Assembly: GCA_947044405.1 (NCBI GenBank)
Contig: CAMRHE010000460.1
Span: forward strand, 186,001 to 250,000
Length of the DNA: 64,000 bases
Reading direction: 5' to 3'
Origin: Leptodactylus fallax
Taxonomy: Eukaryota > Chordata > Amphibia > Anura > Leptodactylidae
Shown: positions 1 to 11,292 of the stretch, in pieces
Layout of the letters: each line of letters begins with the position of its first letter
Position numbering within the stretch: position 1 is the stretch's first letter
Program-made: the position numbers and the translations under genes
The notes under the pieces: generated by a model
Seen by the model: only the letters and a program-made list of their open reading frames with translations
Databases searched by the model: none
Told to the model about the DNA's origin: nothing

Positions 1-34
1 GACAATGGTTCAGGAGACAAGTGTGCGTATATAT

Positions 35-39
<5 letters not shown>

Positions 40-77
<38 letters not shown>

Positions 78-80
78 TAT
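40..80. repeat. (TA)n microsatellite
   Basis: About 20 uninterrupted TA units. The open frame over it, a run of Tyr-Ile, is an artefact. Confidence 0.95.
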
Positions 81-780
81 ATATATGTGTAGATATTTGT
101 GAATGGAGCGTCCGTAGAGCCATCCTGAGGAGCATCTTTGGGCTATCACTTGGCATCGTCTCTTGTGACTTCCTTGTCTTCCTGGATATAAATGAAATTA
201 TGAATTTCTCTGCGTTCTTTGAATAATCTTTTCTGGATCGCAGAATCTCAGTCTCTTTTGGGATTCCAAATAACCAAGATGAAAGGTTCTTCTACAAGAG
301 AATCTTTTCTCTATATCTCATTTTCTGAAGATTACTAATACATGTGCATTAGAAAGTCAAGTATGTAAGCGTTTACATGTGAATGCTGAAAACCCAAGCC
401 CTTGATTTATTATGGATAGTCCTGGTATTAGATAAGATTTTGGAGGTTAAAGACATAGACCTCTTTTGCTGAGATTTTTTGCATGCCATACAAAATGTTG
501 ACAGTTGCTCCTCAGCATTTGATAACAATCAATCTCTCAGCATGGGATGTTAATAACAAATTAAGGGAATTTATCATCCCCTAAACCAGAAAAGTGACAT
601 TAAAATGTTGCAAGTTTTTGAGCAAGCATGTTTTTGTAAAAAAAAATAATAAGAGGTTAAGGCAGGGCTTAGTTGGAAAGGGCGTCTCATGACCCATCAA
701 ATTCATAATACTATACACTGGTGTCAATTATAGCTCAAATCTATGCCAGCTCCTAGCACAGAGGACCAGAAGGAGTCTAT
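81..780. other. No gene seen
   Basis: AT-rich unique-looking sequence. It could hold the missing first MCHR1-like exon, but no signal-like or Asn-Xaa-Ser-rich start followed by a donor was found. The block near 730-760 resembles one near 6962-6990. Confidence 0.4.
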
Positions 781-2592
781 CACCAGAGCCAGCATATCAC
801 CCCAGCCCTGCAGATAGATAGGTTACTGTCACCAGAACCAGCATATCACCCCAGCCCTGCAGATAGATAGGTTAGTGTCACCAGACCCAGCATATCACCC
901 CAGCCCTGCAGATAGATACGTTACTGTCACCAGTACCAGCATATCCCCCCAGCCCTGCAGATAGATAGGTTACTGTCACCAGAACCAGCATATCACCCCA
1001 GCCCTGCAGATAGATAGGTTAGTGTCACCAGACCCAGCATATCACCCCAGCCCTGCAGATAGATAGGTTAGTGTCACCAGACCCAGCATATCACCCCAGC
1101 CCTGCAGATAGATAGGTTACTGTCACCAGACCCCAGCATATCACCCCAGCCCTGCAGATATATAGGTTAGTGTCACCAGAACCAGCATATCACCCCAGTC
1201 CTGCAGATAGATAGGTTAGTGTCACCAGAACCAGCATATCACCCCAGCCCTGCAGATAGATAGGTTAGTGTCACCAGAACCAGCATATCACCCCAGCCCT
1301 GCAGATAGATAGGTTACTGTCACCAGACCCCAGCATATCACCCCAGCCCTGCAGATAGATAGGTTAGTGTCACCAGAACCAGCATATCACCCCAGCCCTG
1401 CAGATAGATAGGTTAGTGTCACCAGAACCAGCATATCACCCCAGCCCTGCAGATAGATAGGTTAGTGTCACCAGAACCAGCATATCACCCCAGTCCTGCA
1501 GATAGATAGGTTAGTGTCACCAGAACCAGCATATCACCCCAGTCCTGCAGATAGATAGGTTAGTGTCACCAGAACCAGCATATCACCCCAGTTCTGCAGA
1601 TAGATAGGTTAGTGTCACCAGAACCAGCATATCACCCCAGCCCTGCAGATAGATAGGTTAGTGTCACCAGAACCGGCATATCACCCCAGCCCTGCAGATA
1701 GATAGGTTAGTGTCACCAGACCCAGCATATCACCCCAGCCCTGCAGATAGATAGGTTAGTGTCACCAGAACCAGCATATCACCCCAGTCCTGCAGATAGA
1801 TAGGTTACTGTCACCAGAACTGGCATATCACCCCAGCCCTGCAGATAGATAGGTTAGTGTCACCAGAACCAGCATATCACCCCAGCCCTGCAGATAGATA
1901 GGTTAGTGTCACCAGACCCAGTATATCACCCCAGCCCTGCAGATAGATAGGTTAGTGTCACCAGAACCAGCATATCACCCCAGTCCTGCAGATAGATAGG
2001 TTAGTGTCACCAGAATCAGCATAACACCTGAGCCCTGCAGATAGATAGGTTAGTGTCACCAGACCCAGCATATCACTCCAGCCCTGCAGATAGATAGGTT
2101 ACTGTCACCACAACCAGCATATCACCCCAGCCCTGCAGATAGATAGGTTAGTGTCACCAGAACCAGCATATCACCCCAGCCCTGCAGATAGATAGGTTAC
2201 TGTCACCAGACCCCAGCATATCACCCCAGCCCTGCAGATAGATAGGTTAGTGTCACCAGAACCAGCATATCACCCCAGCCCTGCAGATAGATAGGTTAGT
2301 GTCACCAGTACCAGCTTATCACCCCAGTCCTGCAGATAGATAGGTTAGTGTCACTGGATCCAGCATATCACCCCAGTCCTGCAGATAGATAGGTTAGTGT
2401 CACCAGAACCAGCATATCACCCCAGCCCTGCAGATAGATAGGTTAGTGTCACCAGAGCCAGCATATCACCCCAGCCCTGCAGATAGATAGGTTAGTGTCA
2501 CCAGAGCCAGCATATCACCCCAGCCCTGCAGATAGATAGGTTAGTGTCACCAGAGCCAGCATATCACCCCAGCCCTGCAGATAGATAGGTTG
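781..2592. repeat. 49-bp minisatellite, ~37 copies
   Basis: Unit CACCAGAACCAGCATATCAC / CCCAGCCCTGCAGATAGATA / GGTTAGTGT. Copies differ mainly at ACC/CCC/GCC before AGC, GTTAGT/GTTACT and CCCTGC/TCCTGC; some carry an extra C (50 bp). Probably in the MCHR1-like intron or upstream flank. Confidence 0.95.
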
Positions 2593-2674
2593 GGGTCATC
2601 AAAATCAAATGCTGTTTTCCTCTTGTGACTCAGCACCTCCTTTGCAGAGATATAACATTTTGTAGCATTTTTTT

Positions 2675-3325
2675 GGGATTATCACACCTGGTGACAGCGC
2701 TGATCAGATGACGTATGTTATTGGGATTATCACACCCGGTGACAGCGCCGATCAGTGGATGGATGTCATTGGGATTATCACACCCGGTGACAGCGCTGAT
2801 CAGATGATGGATGTCATTGGGATTATCACACCCGGTGACAGCGCCGATCAGTGGATGGATGTCATTGGGATTATCACACCTGGTGACAGCGCCGATCAGA
2901 TGATGTATGTCATTGGGATTATCACAGCCGGTGACAGCGCCGATCAGATGATGGATGTCATTGGGATTATCACACCTGGTGACAGCGCGATCAGATGATG
3001 GATGTCATTGGGATTATCACACCTGGTGACAGCGCCGATCAGATGATGTATGTCATTGGGATTATCACACCTGGTGACAGCGCCGATCAGATGATGTATG
3101 TCATTGGGATTATCACAGCCGGTGACAGCGCCGATCAGATGATGGATGTCATTGGGATTATCACACCCGGTGACAGCGCCGATCAGATGATGGATGTCAT
3201 TGGGATTATCACACCTGGTGACAGCGCCGATCAGAGGATGTATGTCATTGGGATTATCACACCTGGTGACAGTGCCGATCAGAGGATGGATGTCATTGGA
3301 CTGTTCACACCTGGTGACAGATCCT
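2675..3325. repeat. 48-bp minisatellite, ~13 copies, open on both strands
   Basis: Unit ATTGGGATTATCACACCTGG / TGACAGCGCCGATCAGATGA / TGGATGTC. Since 48 is divisible by three, each frame repeats a 16-residue motif (DVIGIITPGDSADQMM on the plus strand) and stays open. A one-base loss near 2988 breaks the plus frame. No coding evidence beyond openness. Confidence 0.95.
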
Positions 3326-3639
3326 CCTAAAATATAAATCATATATGACAATGTACTCATGAATAGAGACTGTATAGAATTCTCTCATGTATTGTATTAA
3401 TAGAAGGACTTGGTGCCAGATAGAGCTGAAGGGAGTCGAGTCCATAAATGTCACATTTGTCCTTGTATTATGGTTTGATGACACACAAGTCTATGATCAA
3501 CTTTTTTCTAGGTTATAAAAAAAAACCTAACTTACTGTTATCTGCATCGGCCTCTCTGCCGATGTCTCTGCTCTTCATAAACCTAGTATGGAGAGCTGTA
3601 ATTGGATTCCTCTGTAAACTCTGCAGGACAAGACAGATT

Positions 3640-3750
3640 GAGGAGAGATTTCAGAGTCAATGCCAGTTTAGCAGGGAGAGGAGGAAGAGAGACAGATCAC
3701 AGGATAAGATATATCAGAAAGCTTCTTATATTCCCTGCAATGTTATTTTC
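3640..3750 (+). repeat. Interspersed repeat copy just upstream of the MCHR1-like exon
   Basis: GACAGATCACAGGATAAGAT, then ATATCAGAAAGCTTCTTATATTCC-like sequence, resembles blocks at about 19725-19800 and 58765-58830 (GACAGATTT, AATAAGATATATTACAAAGC, TTCTTCTATTCATCTG). It ends about 30 bases before the splice acceptor. Confidence 0.45.
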
Positions 3751-3775
3751 TCACTGTATATCTTTCTCCTTACAG

Positions 3776-4776
3776 ATCCCAGTGGCAATGTCGCCTACGC
3801 CAACGTCATAATGCCGACTGTATTTGGAATCATTTGTTTGCTGGGAATTATTGGCAATAGCGTTGTCATCTATACCGTCTTCAAGAAATCCAAATTTCGG
3901 TGCACCAGCAGTGTTCCTGATATTTTTATCATCAACCTCTCAGTCGTTGACTTGCTCTTTCTCCTCGGGATGCCCTTCTTGATTCACCAACTCCTGGGTA
4001 ATGGTGTTTGGCATTTTGGAGAAACCATGTGTACCCTTATAACTGCGCTGGATACTAACAGTCAGTTTACCAGCACTTATATACTCACAGCCATGTCCAT
4101 CGACAGATACCTTGCCACGGTTTACCCTTTTACCTCTGCAAAGTACAGAAAGCCACCGATTGCCATCATGGTCATTTGCATCCTGTGGGTGCTGTCTCTC
4201 CTAAGTATCACTCCAGTTTGGATGTATGCTAGACTTATTTCGCTTCCTGGTGGAGTCCTGGGCTGTGGCATCACCTTACCCAACCCAGAAAGTGATATTT
4301 ATTGGTATACCTTATATCAGTTCTTTTTGGCCTTTGCCATCCCATTTGCTGTTATCACATTAGCTTATCGGAGAATTCTGCTGAAAATGGCGTCTTCAGA
4401 AGCTCTCACAGCTCAGAGGAGCTCCAGGATAAGGACCAAGAAAGTGACCAGGACAGCTATAGCCATCTGCTTGGTGTTCTTCATCTGCTGGGCTCCATTT
4501 TATGTACTACAGATAATCCAGCTAGTCATGGACCAGCCTACACTTGCCTTTCATTACGCTTACTGTGTGGCTATCAGTATGGGCTATGCTAACAGCTGTA
4601 TCAATCCTTTCATCTATATTATCTTGTGTGAAACCTTTAGACGTAGATTTATTGTCTCTGTTCGACCAGCAGAAGACCTTCCACCGGGCAGGATCAGGAT
4701 GAAGTTTGGCACAGATCCTCCATCAGGTAGTGGCCAACCATTGCTCCACCTTGTTCCTGTGTCCTCCGGCAGCTAA
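3776..4776 (+). CDS. mchr1-like: MCHR1-like melanin-concentrating hormone receptor, terminal coding exon
   Basis: This exon encodes the seven-helix body of a class A GPCR for melanin-concentrating hormone, a Gi/Gq-coupled plasma-membrane receptor. It follows an acceptor (tttctccttacag) and opens in phase 1, so the 333 residues are counted from the split Asp codon. It resembles human MCHR1 closely from memory (for example VPDIFIINLSVVDLLFLLGM). Approximate helices: 12-35, 48-70, 83-105, 126-148, 178-200, 226-250, 262-284. Visible landmarks are Asp93 in TM3 (the position that binds the peptide's Arg in MCHR1), Cys86 and Cys164 (the usual disulfide pair), DRY at 110-112, CWAP at 238-241 and NPFIY at 277-281. 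The stop is TAA. The open frame runs back to 3448, but that part is intron. The short upstream exon, expected to encode an N-glycosylated amino terminus, was not found. Receptor family is secure; MCHR1 orthologue versus close paralogue is open. Confidence 0.93.
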
Positions 4777-4862
4777 GGAATGGATGTATAAAGTGACACC
4801 AATGAACCCTTCTATGGAAACATCTGCAAACATTGTGCTGAATTTTGTGTTAATGCGGCTGC

Positions 4863-4868
4863 ATTAAA
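4863..4868 (+). terminator. candidate polyadenylation signal of the MCHR1-like gene
   Basis: An ATTAAA variant hexamer lies 87 bases after the stop codon. It is the first plausible poly(A) signal downstream, but no transcript evidence is available and a distal site is possible. Confidence 0.3.
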
Positions 4869-4899
4869 CTCTTCTAGGGAACCCCCTGCCAAGTAGTCA

Positions 4900-6250
4900 T
4901 TAGGGCGACATCCTTTGGCTCATCTTCTGCTCAGATGGCTTTACGTTTGCTTTACTCCTGTTTTTAATGTAACTTTCTAGCACATTTATTGGTGCATCTT
5001 GGCAGGTTCTTGCACACTGTGAATGTAAAATGTCTTTACTCATGAGGAGTTGATTTGCGTTTGGCAACTATCATCCTGCGGCTCCTTATCTGAGAACTTT
5101 CCATGGCCGCAGAATAACAAATGACTATTGATTTCTCACAGCTGGTCAAATTGTATTTTTGAGTTTATTTTATGCTTTCTCGTGGCTGCGGCGCCGGCCT
5201 ATCATATCCAAAATAACAGAAAAGACAATGTAAGGTACGGGAAGCAAAATCTGCCATACCCATAGTGATCTCAAGGCAATAGGTGTCTGAATATACGCAT
5301 CAAAGCCTCCAAACTCATGTAAACACATTGCCAATGTAGGATCAGCATCTGGATTTATAGAGGTTGCCCAAATTGGATAATCCCTTTAAGAAAGTCTGTT
5401 AAAGGGAATGTATCGACAATTTCTTTTTTATAGACACTAGTGAAATTCATCACGTTTTACAATCTGTTTTTATTTTCTGATTGTAGATTTTTTTATTCTA
5501 TTTTCTGTACTTGATAATGGGGGCGGCCATCTTGCCTGAGCATCTCCTCCGCTCTATTAGCATCATTTAGTGATCTGCTTTACAGCACAGTCATGGCCAC
5601 AGGCAGCAATAGTCTGGAGTTGGATCAGCGAGGTCTATGGGAGAGTTTTCTAGACATTCTCTGTGAGCTGTGACATCATCTATTGTCAGCAGATGCAATG
5701 ATGGGTCAGTGATGTTATCTATAGAGGTGTTATCTTCTATTGTAATCCTATCTGTCTTGTCTGTGATGTAAATAAGGTGACTGCTGCAAAGAACACCCCT
5801 ACAGAAGGTGATTTTCTGGTGACACCTTACCTTTAAAGATCTAATGACAGCGTGTCTCCAGGGCTTAGCTACATTCTGAGGTCAGTGTCCCTATGGCACC
5901 TCCACAGGGGAAATGAAGTATTACACAGTTCTTGTTGAAATCAATGGGATGCCTGTGTAAGACATGGGAGTGCCAAGTCCTCCAGAGTGGAAGATGCTCC
6001 TTGAAGCCTCCGTTGATGGATAATTTATAAGAATTCTAAATACGACATCACCGTCTAGTCAGAATTTCCAACTCAGGTATTTTACAACAGTTTTTACATG
6101 AAATATTTATTTGCCCGAGTGAAGTTTTTCCTCGATATAACATTCTCTTGGAATATTTTTGAGGGCCTTTTCGATACCTAGACCTCAGTGTTAATATAAT
6201 TATTAACTACATTTGTCATGTCTGTGATATGTGGACAGTTTGTGGAGTTT
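4900..6250. other. Downstream flank of the MCHR1-like gene, no further gene seen
   Basis: Unique-looking sequence to about 5390, then the probable MITE, then AT-rich sequence to the 36-bp array. No exon-like frame with splice sites found. Confidence 0.5.
5398..5836. mobile_element. Probable TTAA-type MITE
   Basis: Starts TTAAAGGGAATGTATCGACA and ends GGTGACACCTTACCTTTAA, whose complement begins TTAAAGGTAAGGTGTC, an imperfect terminal inverted repeat. The interior has a GGGGGCGGCCATCTTGCCTG block and no reading frame. Confidence 0.45.
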
Positions 6251-6255
6251 TATAT

Positions 6256-6547
6256 GTCCTATCTCCATACTACTAAATCCCTTATACAATTGTCCTATCT
6301 CCATACTACTGAATCCCTTATACAATTGTCCTACCTCCATACTACTAAATCCCTTATGCAATTGTCCTATCTCCATACTACTGAATCCCTTATACAATTG
6401 TCCTACCTCCATACTACTAAATCCCTTATACAATTGTCCTATCTCCATACTACTGAATCCCTTATACAATTGTCCTACCTCCATACTACTAAGTCCCTTA
6501 TACAATTGCCCTATCTCCAGACTACTAAATCCTTTATATAATTGTCC
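6256..6547. repeat. 36-bp minisatellite, ~8 copies in a two-unit pattern
   Basis: Unit TCCTATCTCCATACTACTAA / ATCCCTTATACAATTG. CTATCTC and CTACCTC, and CTAAATC and CTGAATC, alternate, giving a 72-bp higher-order pattern. The 36-bp period keeps frames open on both strands. Confidence 0.9.
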
Positions 6548-6749
6548 TGTTTCATAGATAGGAATATAAAACATGGCGCAGGCGGGCTGAGACCTCTCGC
6601 AGTGAATCAGACTCCATCTTGTGACTGGCCGCCATGGCTCGCTGCTCTGCTGTAAGGTTCTGCATTTCATCATTGTCAGTGTTTCTATTTTTCATAAAGT
6701 TGTATAATAAATGTGAAAAATAAATGTCAAATATAATCAATGGAAATTG

Positions 6750-7585
6750 TATAAATCAAGAGAAAACAGGTATGGATGGGCCAATACAATTGAAAACTCA
6801 ATGGGGGGGGGGTTTATCTTACATTTCATAGCCATTTTTGCGCCGTCATTTGCAATTTTTGGCTCTTTTGCATCCTGCATGCCACCCAAAAAGTGCGCCT
6901 GTTTGGGGCGGGGCATAGTGGGAGGAGGAGGAGCCCATCAGATTTACTGTCATTTATGACTGGTGATAATTATAGCTCAGATCTATGGCAGCTCCTTCTT
7001 GGCGTAGATTTAAGACCCAGGCGTCTTATGCCCCATGTATCAAAACAGCTTAATAGAAAACTGTGTTGTCCATAGCAACCACTGGGAATAGAAGCTGAAC
7101 TCTGATTGGTTGCCATGGACAACGAGGCCTGTTTTTTTCAGTGAAACCCGTTTGATAAATGAGGCCTGTTCTTTATGGCCTTCCTGTAGAATAATAGATA
7201 ATAATTCATCCAGCTTTTCTATTATTTCACAGTAAATGATAAAACATTACAAAGTCGTCTCCGGCCTCGCTATTTATTGCTTTCTCCACTGTCATCTGCA
7301 TCAGGTGTCTTTGGCATGGATGACAGAGAGAAACGAATGAGCTAAAATGCCTGAGGGCCTGCTGGAGCCGAATGTCTGAGGATGGATTTCGGATGATTTC
7401 CTTCAGTTTCAGCCCTTACGAAAAGGGAAAAAATAGCAAATAATGCGATGTAATGATAAAGTATCTGGGGGAAGGTGCTGACAACTAAGAACAGCCATAT
7501 CCAGCGCATACAACAGTTACTGCATCGCTAAATGGAACTTCAGAAACTTTTTTTTTAAATAAAAACCAAAACCCCCAATAAATTA
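6750..7585. other. Repeat-derived and unique noncoding sequence
   Basis: A frog-type dispersed repeat is likely at 6880-7170, with a CATAGCAACCA / TGGTTGCCATGG inverted pair. 7250-7440 looks unique. No gene found. Confidence 0.45.
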
Positions 7586-7589
7586 AAAA

Positions 7590-7745
7590 AACACGGGGGG
7601 GGGGGGGGGCCCCCCCCCCGCCCCCGGCCGCGGGCGCGCGCGGGCGGGGGGGGGGGGGGGCCGCCGGGGGGGGGGGGGGGGGGGGGAAAAAAGGGGCCCC
7701 GGGCCCGGGGGGGGGCGGGGGGGGGGGGGGGGGGCGCGGGGGAAA
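7590..7745. other. Anomalous poly-G/poly-C block, probable sequencing or assembly artefact
   Basis: About 155 bases made almost only of G and C homopolymers, with two AAAAAAGG islands. A smaller block lies at 30301-30370, and short runs at 8091-8103 and 8320-8330. Real GC microsatellite or G-quadruplex DNA is possible, but the lack of any repeat unit favours low-quality consensus. Confidence 0.6.
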
Positions 7746-8860
7746 AAAGGATCACTGTACTAATCCACAGTCTGAAGAATACAACAGATACCACATAAGG
7801 TTATAACAGTAGCTTTATAAGAATCAACAGGGTAATAATACATACATACAATATACTCAGAACACAGCAGTACTACAACAACCAGCAAGTCCTCAACCGC
7901 AGGTAACACCCGGACAACAATATATGAAAGACCGAAAGGAACTCGAAATTTTAATTAAAGTGCACAATACCTCCAGGCAACAGAAGAGATGCAGGGGCCC
8001 CTGTGGGTGACTGTGGTCCTCGGATTCTTCCAGGAGATGACAGACAGCCGATCAGGAGATGATGATGATGGTGAGAACCCCAGGCGCACAGGGGGGGGGG
8101 GGGCAGGCCTGACTCCCTAACACTGAGCTTAACCTGCCAGCTAAACTACTAGTGCCGCCGGGGCCCTCTATGGTGTTGGGTTTGGGGGCTACCTATCACC
8201 GCCCGATAAATATATATGGATACAAAAATGTTCTAGCTAGGTCCTGTGAGTATATAGGGGGTAACACCCCCTTTGGCTCATAGACTCCCCCAGCACAAAT
8301 ATCTCTCAGCACTCTGCTCCCCCCCCCCCCGGCATTATTAATAAAAACAAAATGTGCACTAAAGCTGGGGAAGCCAAACTGCAGGGGCAAAGAAGCCAGA
8401 TACATTATATACTAGTAGAAATGGCAGTTCCCTACACAAAAATGTTTAAAAGCCCTTTCCCTGCACAAATATAAAAAAGTGAGGGGAAAACAAGAAGGGA
8501 CAAGAAGACTGAAGACTATAGGCCTAATAGGACTATCCAAGGAACGGTCCTCACACCGTGATATCAGGAAATTGCCGCATCTCGCTTGTAGGTTTTCATT
8601 GTGAAATTATTTATATTTGGGAATCCTTTTTTATACAAAATTTTTTTGTATGTTTAGTATTGTCTGACAGCTTAAAAACCACAGTATAAGTGGCATACCC
8701 TCAAAATACCCCCAGAGCCCACAGCAGTGATGGGCAGTGCCCAACAACTCATCACTGGCTACACCGGGCACCTCCCGACCATCATGGTATCAGCCGCGGC
8801 CAGTGATTGGTGTGTCTAGTGCAGCATAACATGGCTAAGGCTGGGCCAGTGCAGGAGCGG
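7746..8860. other. No gene seen
   Basis: Mixed noncoding sequence with a G-run at 8091-8103 and a C-run at 8320-8330. No supported exon. Confidence 0.4.
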
Positions 8861-8863
8861 CAG

Positions 8864-9778
8864 GGGATATGTAGGTGATATATGGAGATATATGAGGATA
8901 TGTAGGTCATATATGGGGATATATGAGGATATGTAGGAGATATATGGGGATATATGAGGATATGTAGGTGATATATGAGGATATGTAGGTGATATATGGA
9001 GATATATGAGGATATGTAGGTCATATATGGGGATATATGAGGATATGTAGGAGATATATGGGGATATATGAGGATATGTAGGTGATATATGGGGATATAT
9101 GAGGATATATGGGGATATGTAGGTGATATATGGGGATATGTAGGTGATATATGGGGATATGTAGGTGATATATGGGGATATGTAGGTGATTTACAGGGAT
9201 ATGTACCTGTAGGTGATATATGAGGATATGTAGGTGATATATGGGTATATATGAGGATATATGGGGATATGTAGGTGATATATGGGGATATGTAGGTGAT
9301 TTACAGGGATATGTACCTGTAGGTGATATATGGGGATATGTAGGTGATATACAGGGATATGTAGGTGATATATGGGGATATATGAGGATATGTAGGCAAT
9401 ATATGGTGATATGTAGGTGATATATGGGGATATGTAGGTGATATATGGTGATATGTAGGTGATTTACGGGGATATGTACCTGTAGGTGATTTATGGGGAT
9501 ATGCAGGTGATATATGGGGATATGTAGGTGATATATGGTGATATGTAGGTGATATATGGGGATATATGAGGATATGTAGGTGATATATGGGGATATATGA
9601 GGATATGTAGGTGATTTACGGGGATATGTAGGTGATATATGGGGATATATAGGTGATATATGGGGATATATGAGGATATGTAGGTGATTTACGGGGATAT
9701 GTAGGTGATATATGGTGATATGTAGGTGATATATGGGGATATGTACTGTAGGTGATATATGGGGATATATCTAGGTGA
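8864..9778. repeat. GATATA-rich minisatellite (~10 and 21-bp units)
   Basis: Built from GGGGATATGTAGGTGATATA and GGATATATGA modules in irregular order, with GATTTACAGG and GTACCTGTAG variants in the middle. Weakly ordered compared with the other arrays. Confidence 0.9.
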
Positions 9779-9789
9779 CATATCCTCTT

Positions 9790-11290
9790 ATCCTCTTATC
9801 TTTAGGCATTTGCGGCTTCTACTGAGGTTTTTTGTGACTGTCAAAATCTCTTTAAGATACTTTTCTATTTTTTTTAACAAAATTATCAATGAGAAAATAT
9901 AAAATAATATTAGGGGAGGAGCATTAGAGGGTTTCTGGGACTAGAATACTGATGAGCAAGTCTTAGGACAGGTCATCGATACTAGATTGGAAGGAGATCA
10001 TCTCCAGACACCCCCGCTAGGCTAATGATGATGATCTATCCTAAGTATAAGTCATCAATATTAAATACCTGGAAAAACCCTATAAAAATGCAAATAAAAT
10101 GACCAGTGCAAAACATAGAAGATACTGTGTAGAGGTTTGTGGCCGTGCATTACCTGGTGTGCGCCTCTAGGTGGTACAATGAGATCTTTCCATGGGAATA
10201 TGTAAATCAGTTGATAATGAAAGGGAAAGAATTATTTTTTCTAGTCCATTGCTGGTAATAATACATGATGTATATACAGGACATCATCAATGATACATCA
10301 GGGTCAATGCTATTTTTTTATGGTGTGTGATATATGTAATGCATATTGTTTGACATCGGAATATATTGCCTAAGTACTGAATGTAAAATGTGCATGTAAA
10401 AGATACAAATACCTGTAAAAAAAATTGCAATTGTACATAGAGCAAAATAAAAAAAGATTTTTTTTTTTTTTTGCAATACCTTGTCTACCTGATATGGGCT
10501 GTAATGGGCAATGTAATGTGTAACATACAGTACTGTATATGTAGATCTATTCTATACATACCTAATATATAGACACAATTATATTATGTATCTCTATGAC
10601 TGTATGAAGAGACCCCTATAAAGATATATTATGAGATTATAATTCATCAGTGGGGTCTGCCAGGACCCGCTAAAATCCTAAGACTGAAGCATTGTTAGCC
10701 CTGAACACAACTCCCGTTCTGCGATAGGATTAACCCCGGAATAAAGAATTGGACACTTCTCAGGGCTCTCCATTGAGTATTGCTGTGGATTTTATGCTTT
10801 CTTTCTATATTCTATTAACTGGCACACCGAGAGCCTGATGGCAGGGGTGCATGTCCATGTGCTGCCCATTGGGCCTCTTATAGGGATTGTGCAGGATTTG
10901 GTTATGTAATGCAACAGCTTAGTCCCATTGAATTAATGGGACTGAGCTGAAGCATGGTTATGTGATCAATGGATGTGAAGAAAAGATCAGACGTTATCTA
11001 ATCCTGCACAGCCCCTGTAATAATTCTGTTCTACTCCCACACGCAACACAATGAAAACCTATGCAGTACATTTGTTATGCTGAGCCGTCTCTATCTTGTT
11101 TTCGCCCACCCAATTGTGCAAATTGGCGCTAACAAAGGCCACGACCTAAATATGCACCACGACTATTCCTGTCCACGTAAGTTCTCTAGCATAGAGGGTA
11201 AATTTCCCGCATGTCTAACCTCACCTCTCAGAGGGGTAACATTTCTTATTAGGGAGAGATGGAGGTGCAGGGACTTATTAGACCATGCCT
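9790..11290. other. No gene seen; AT-rich with scattered old repeats
   Basis: Contains a degraded MITE-like piece at about 9940-10080, a poly-T at about 10458-10473 and the palindromic repeat at 10910. The short open frame at 11077-11292 has no homology I recognise and runs up to the satellite. Confidence 0.4.
10910..10985. repeat. Interspersed repeat with CAGCTTAGTCCCATTGAATT palindrome, copy 1
   Basis: AACAGCTTAGTCCCATTGAA and its near-mirror ATGGGACTGAGCTGAAGCAT, followed by GGTTATGTGATCAATGGATG. The same block is at 39320-39410, and a third, diverged copy is in a ZP2 intron near 48590-48660. Confidence 0.5.
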
Positions 11291-11292
11291 GA

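Noticed and set aside
2708..3330. Possible repeat protein (DVIGIITPGDSADQMM)
   Set aside because: The 48-bp period keeps frames open on both strands; a single-base loss breaks it and there is no flanking gene structure.
3448..3775. Extra N-terminal 109 residues of the MCHR1-like receptor
   Set aside because: A strong splice acceptor at 3775, similarity to MCHR1 starting after it, and repeat-like sequence before it show this is intron.
6203..6673. Minus-strand GQLYKGFSSME repeat protein
   Set aside because: 36-bp tandem repeat; frames are open on both strands by period.
7555..7794. Proline-rich peptide
   Set aside because: Translation of the poly-G/C block, itself suspected as an artefact.
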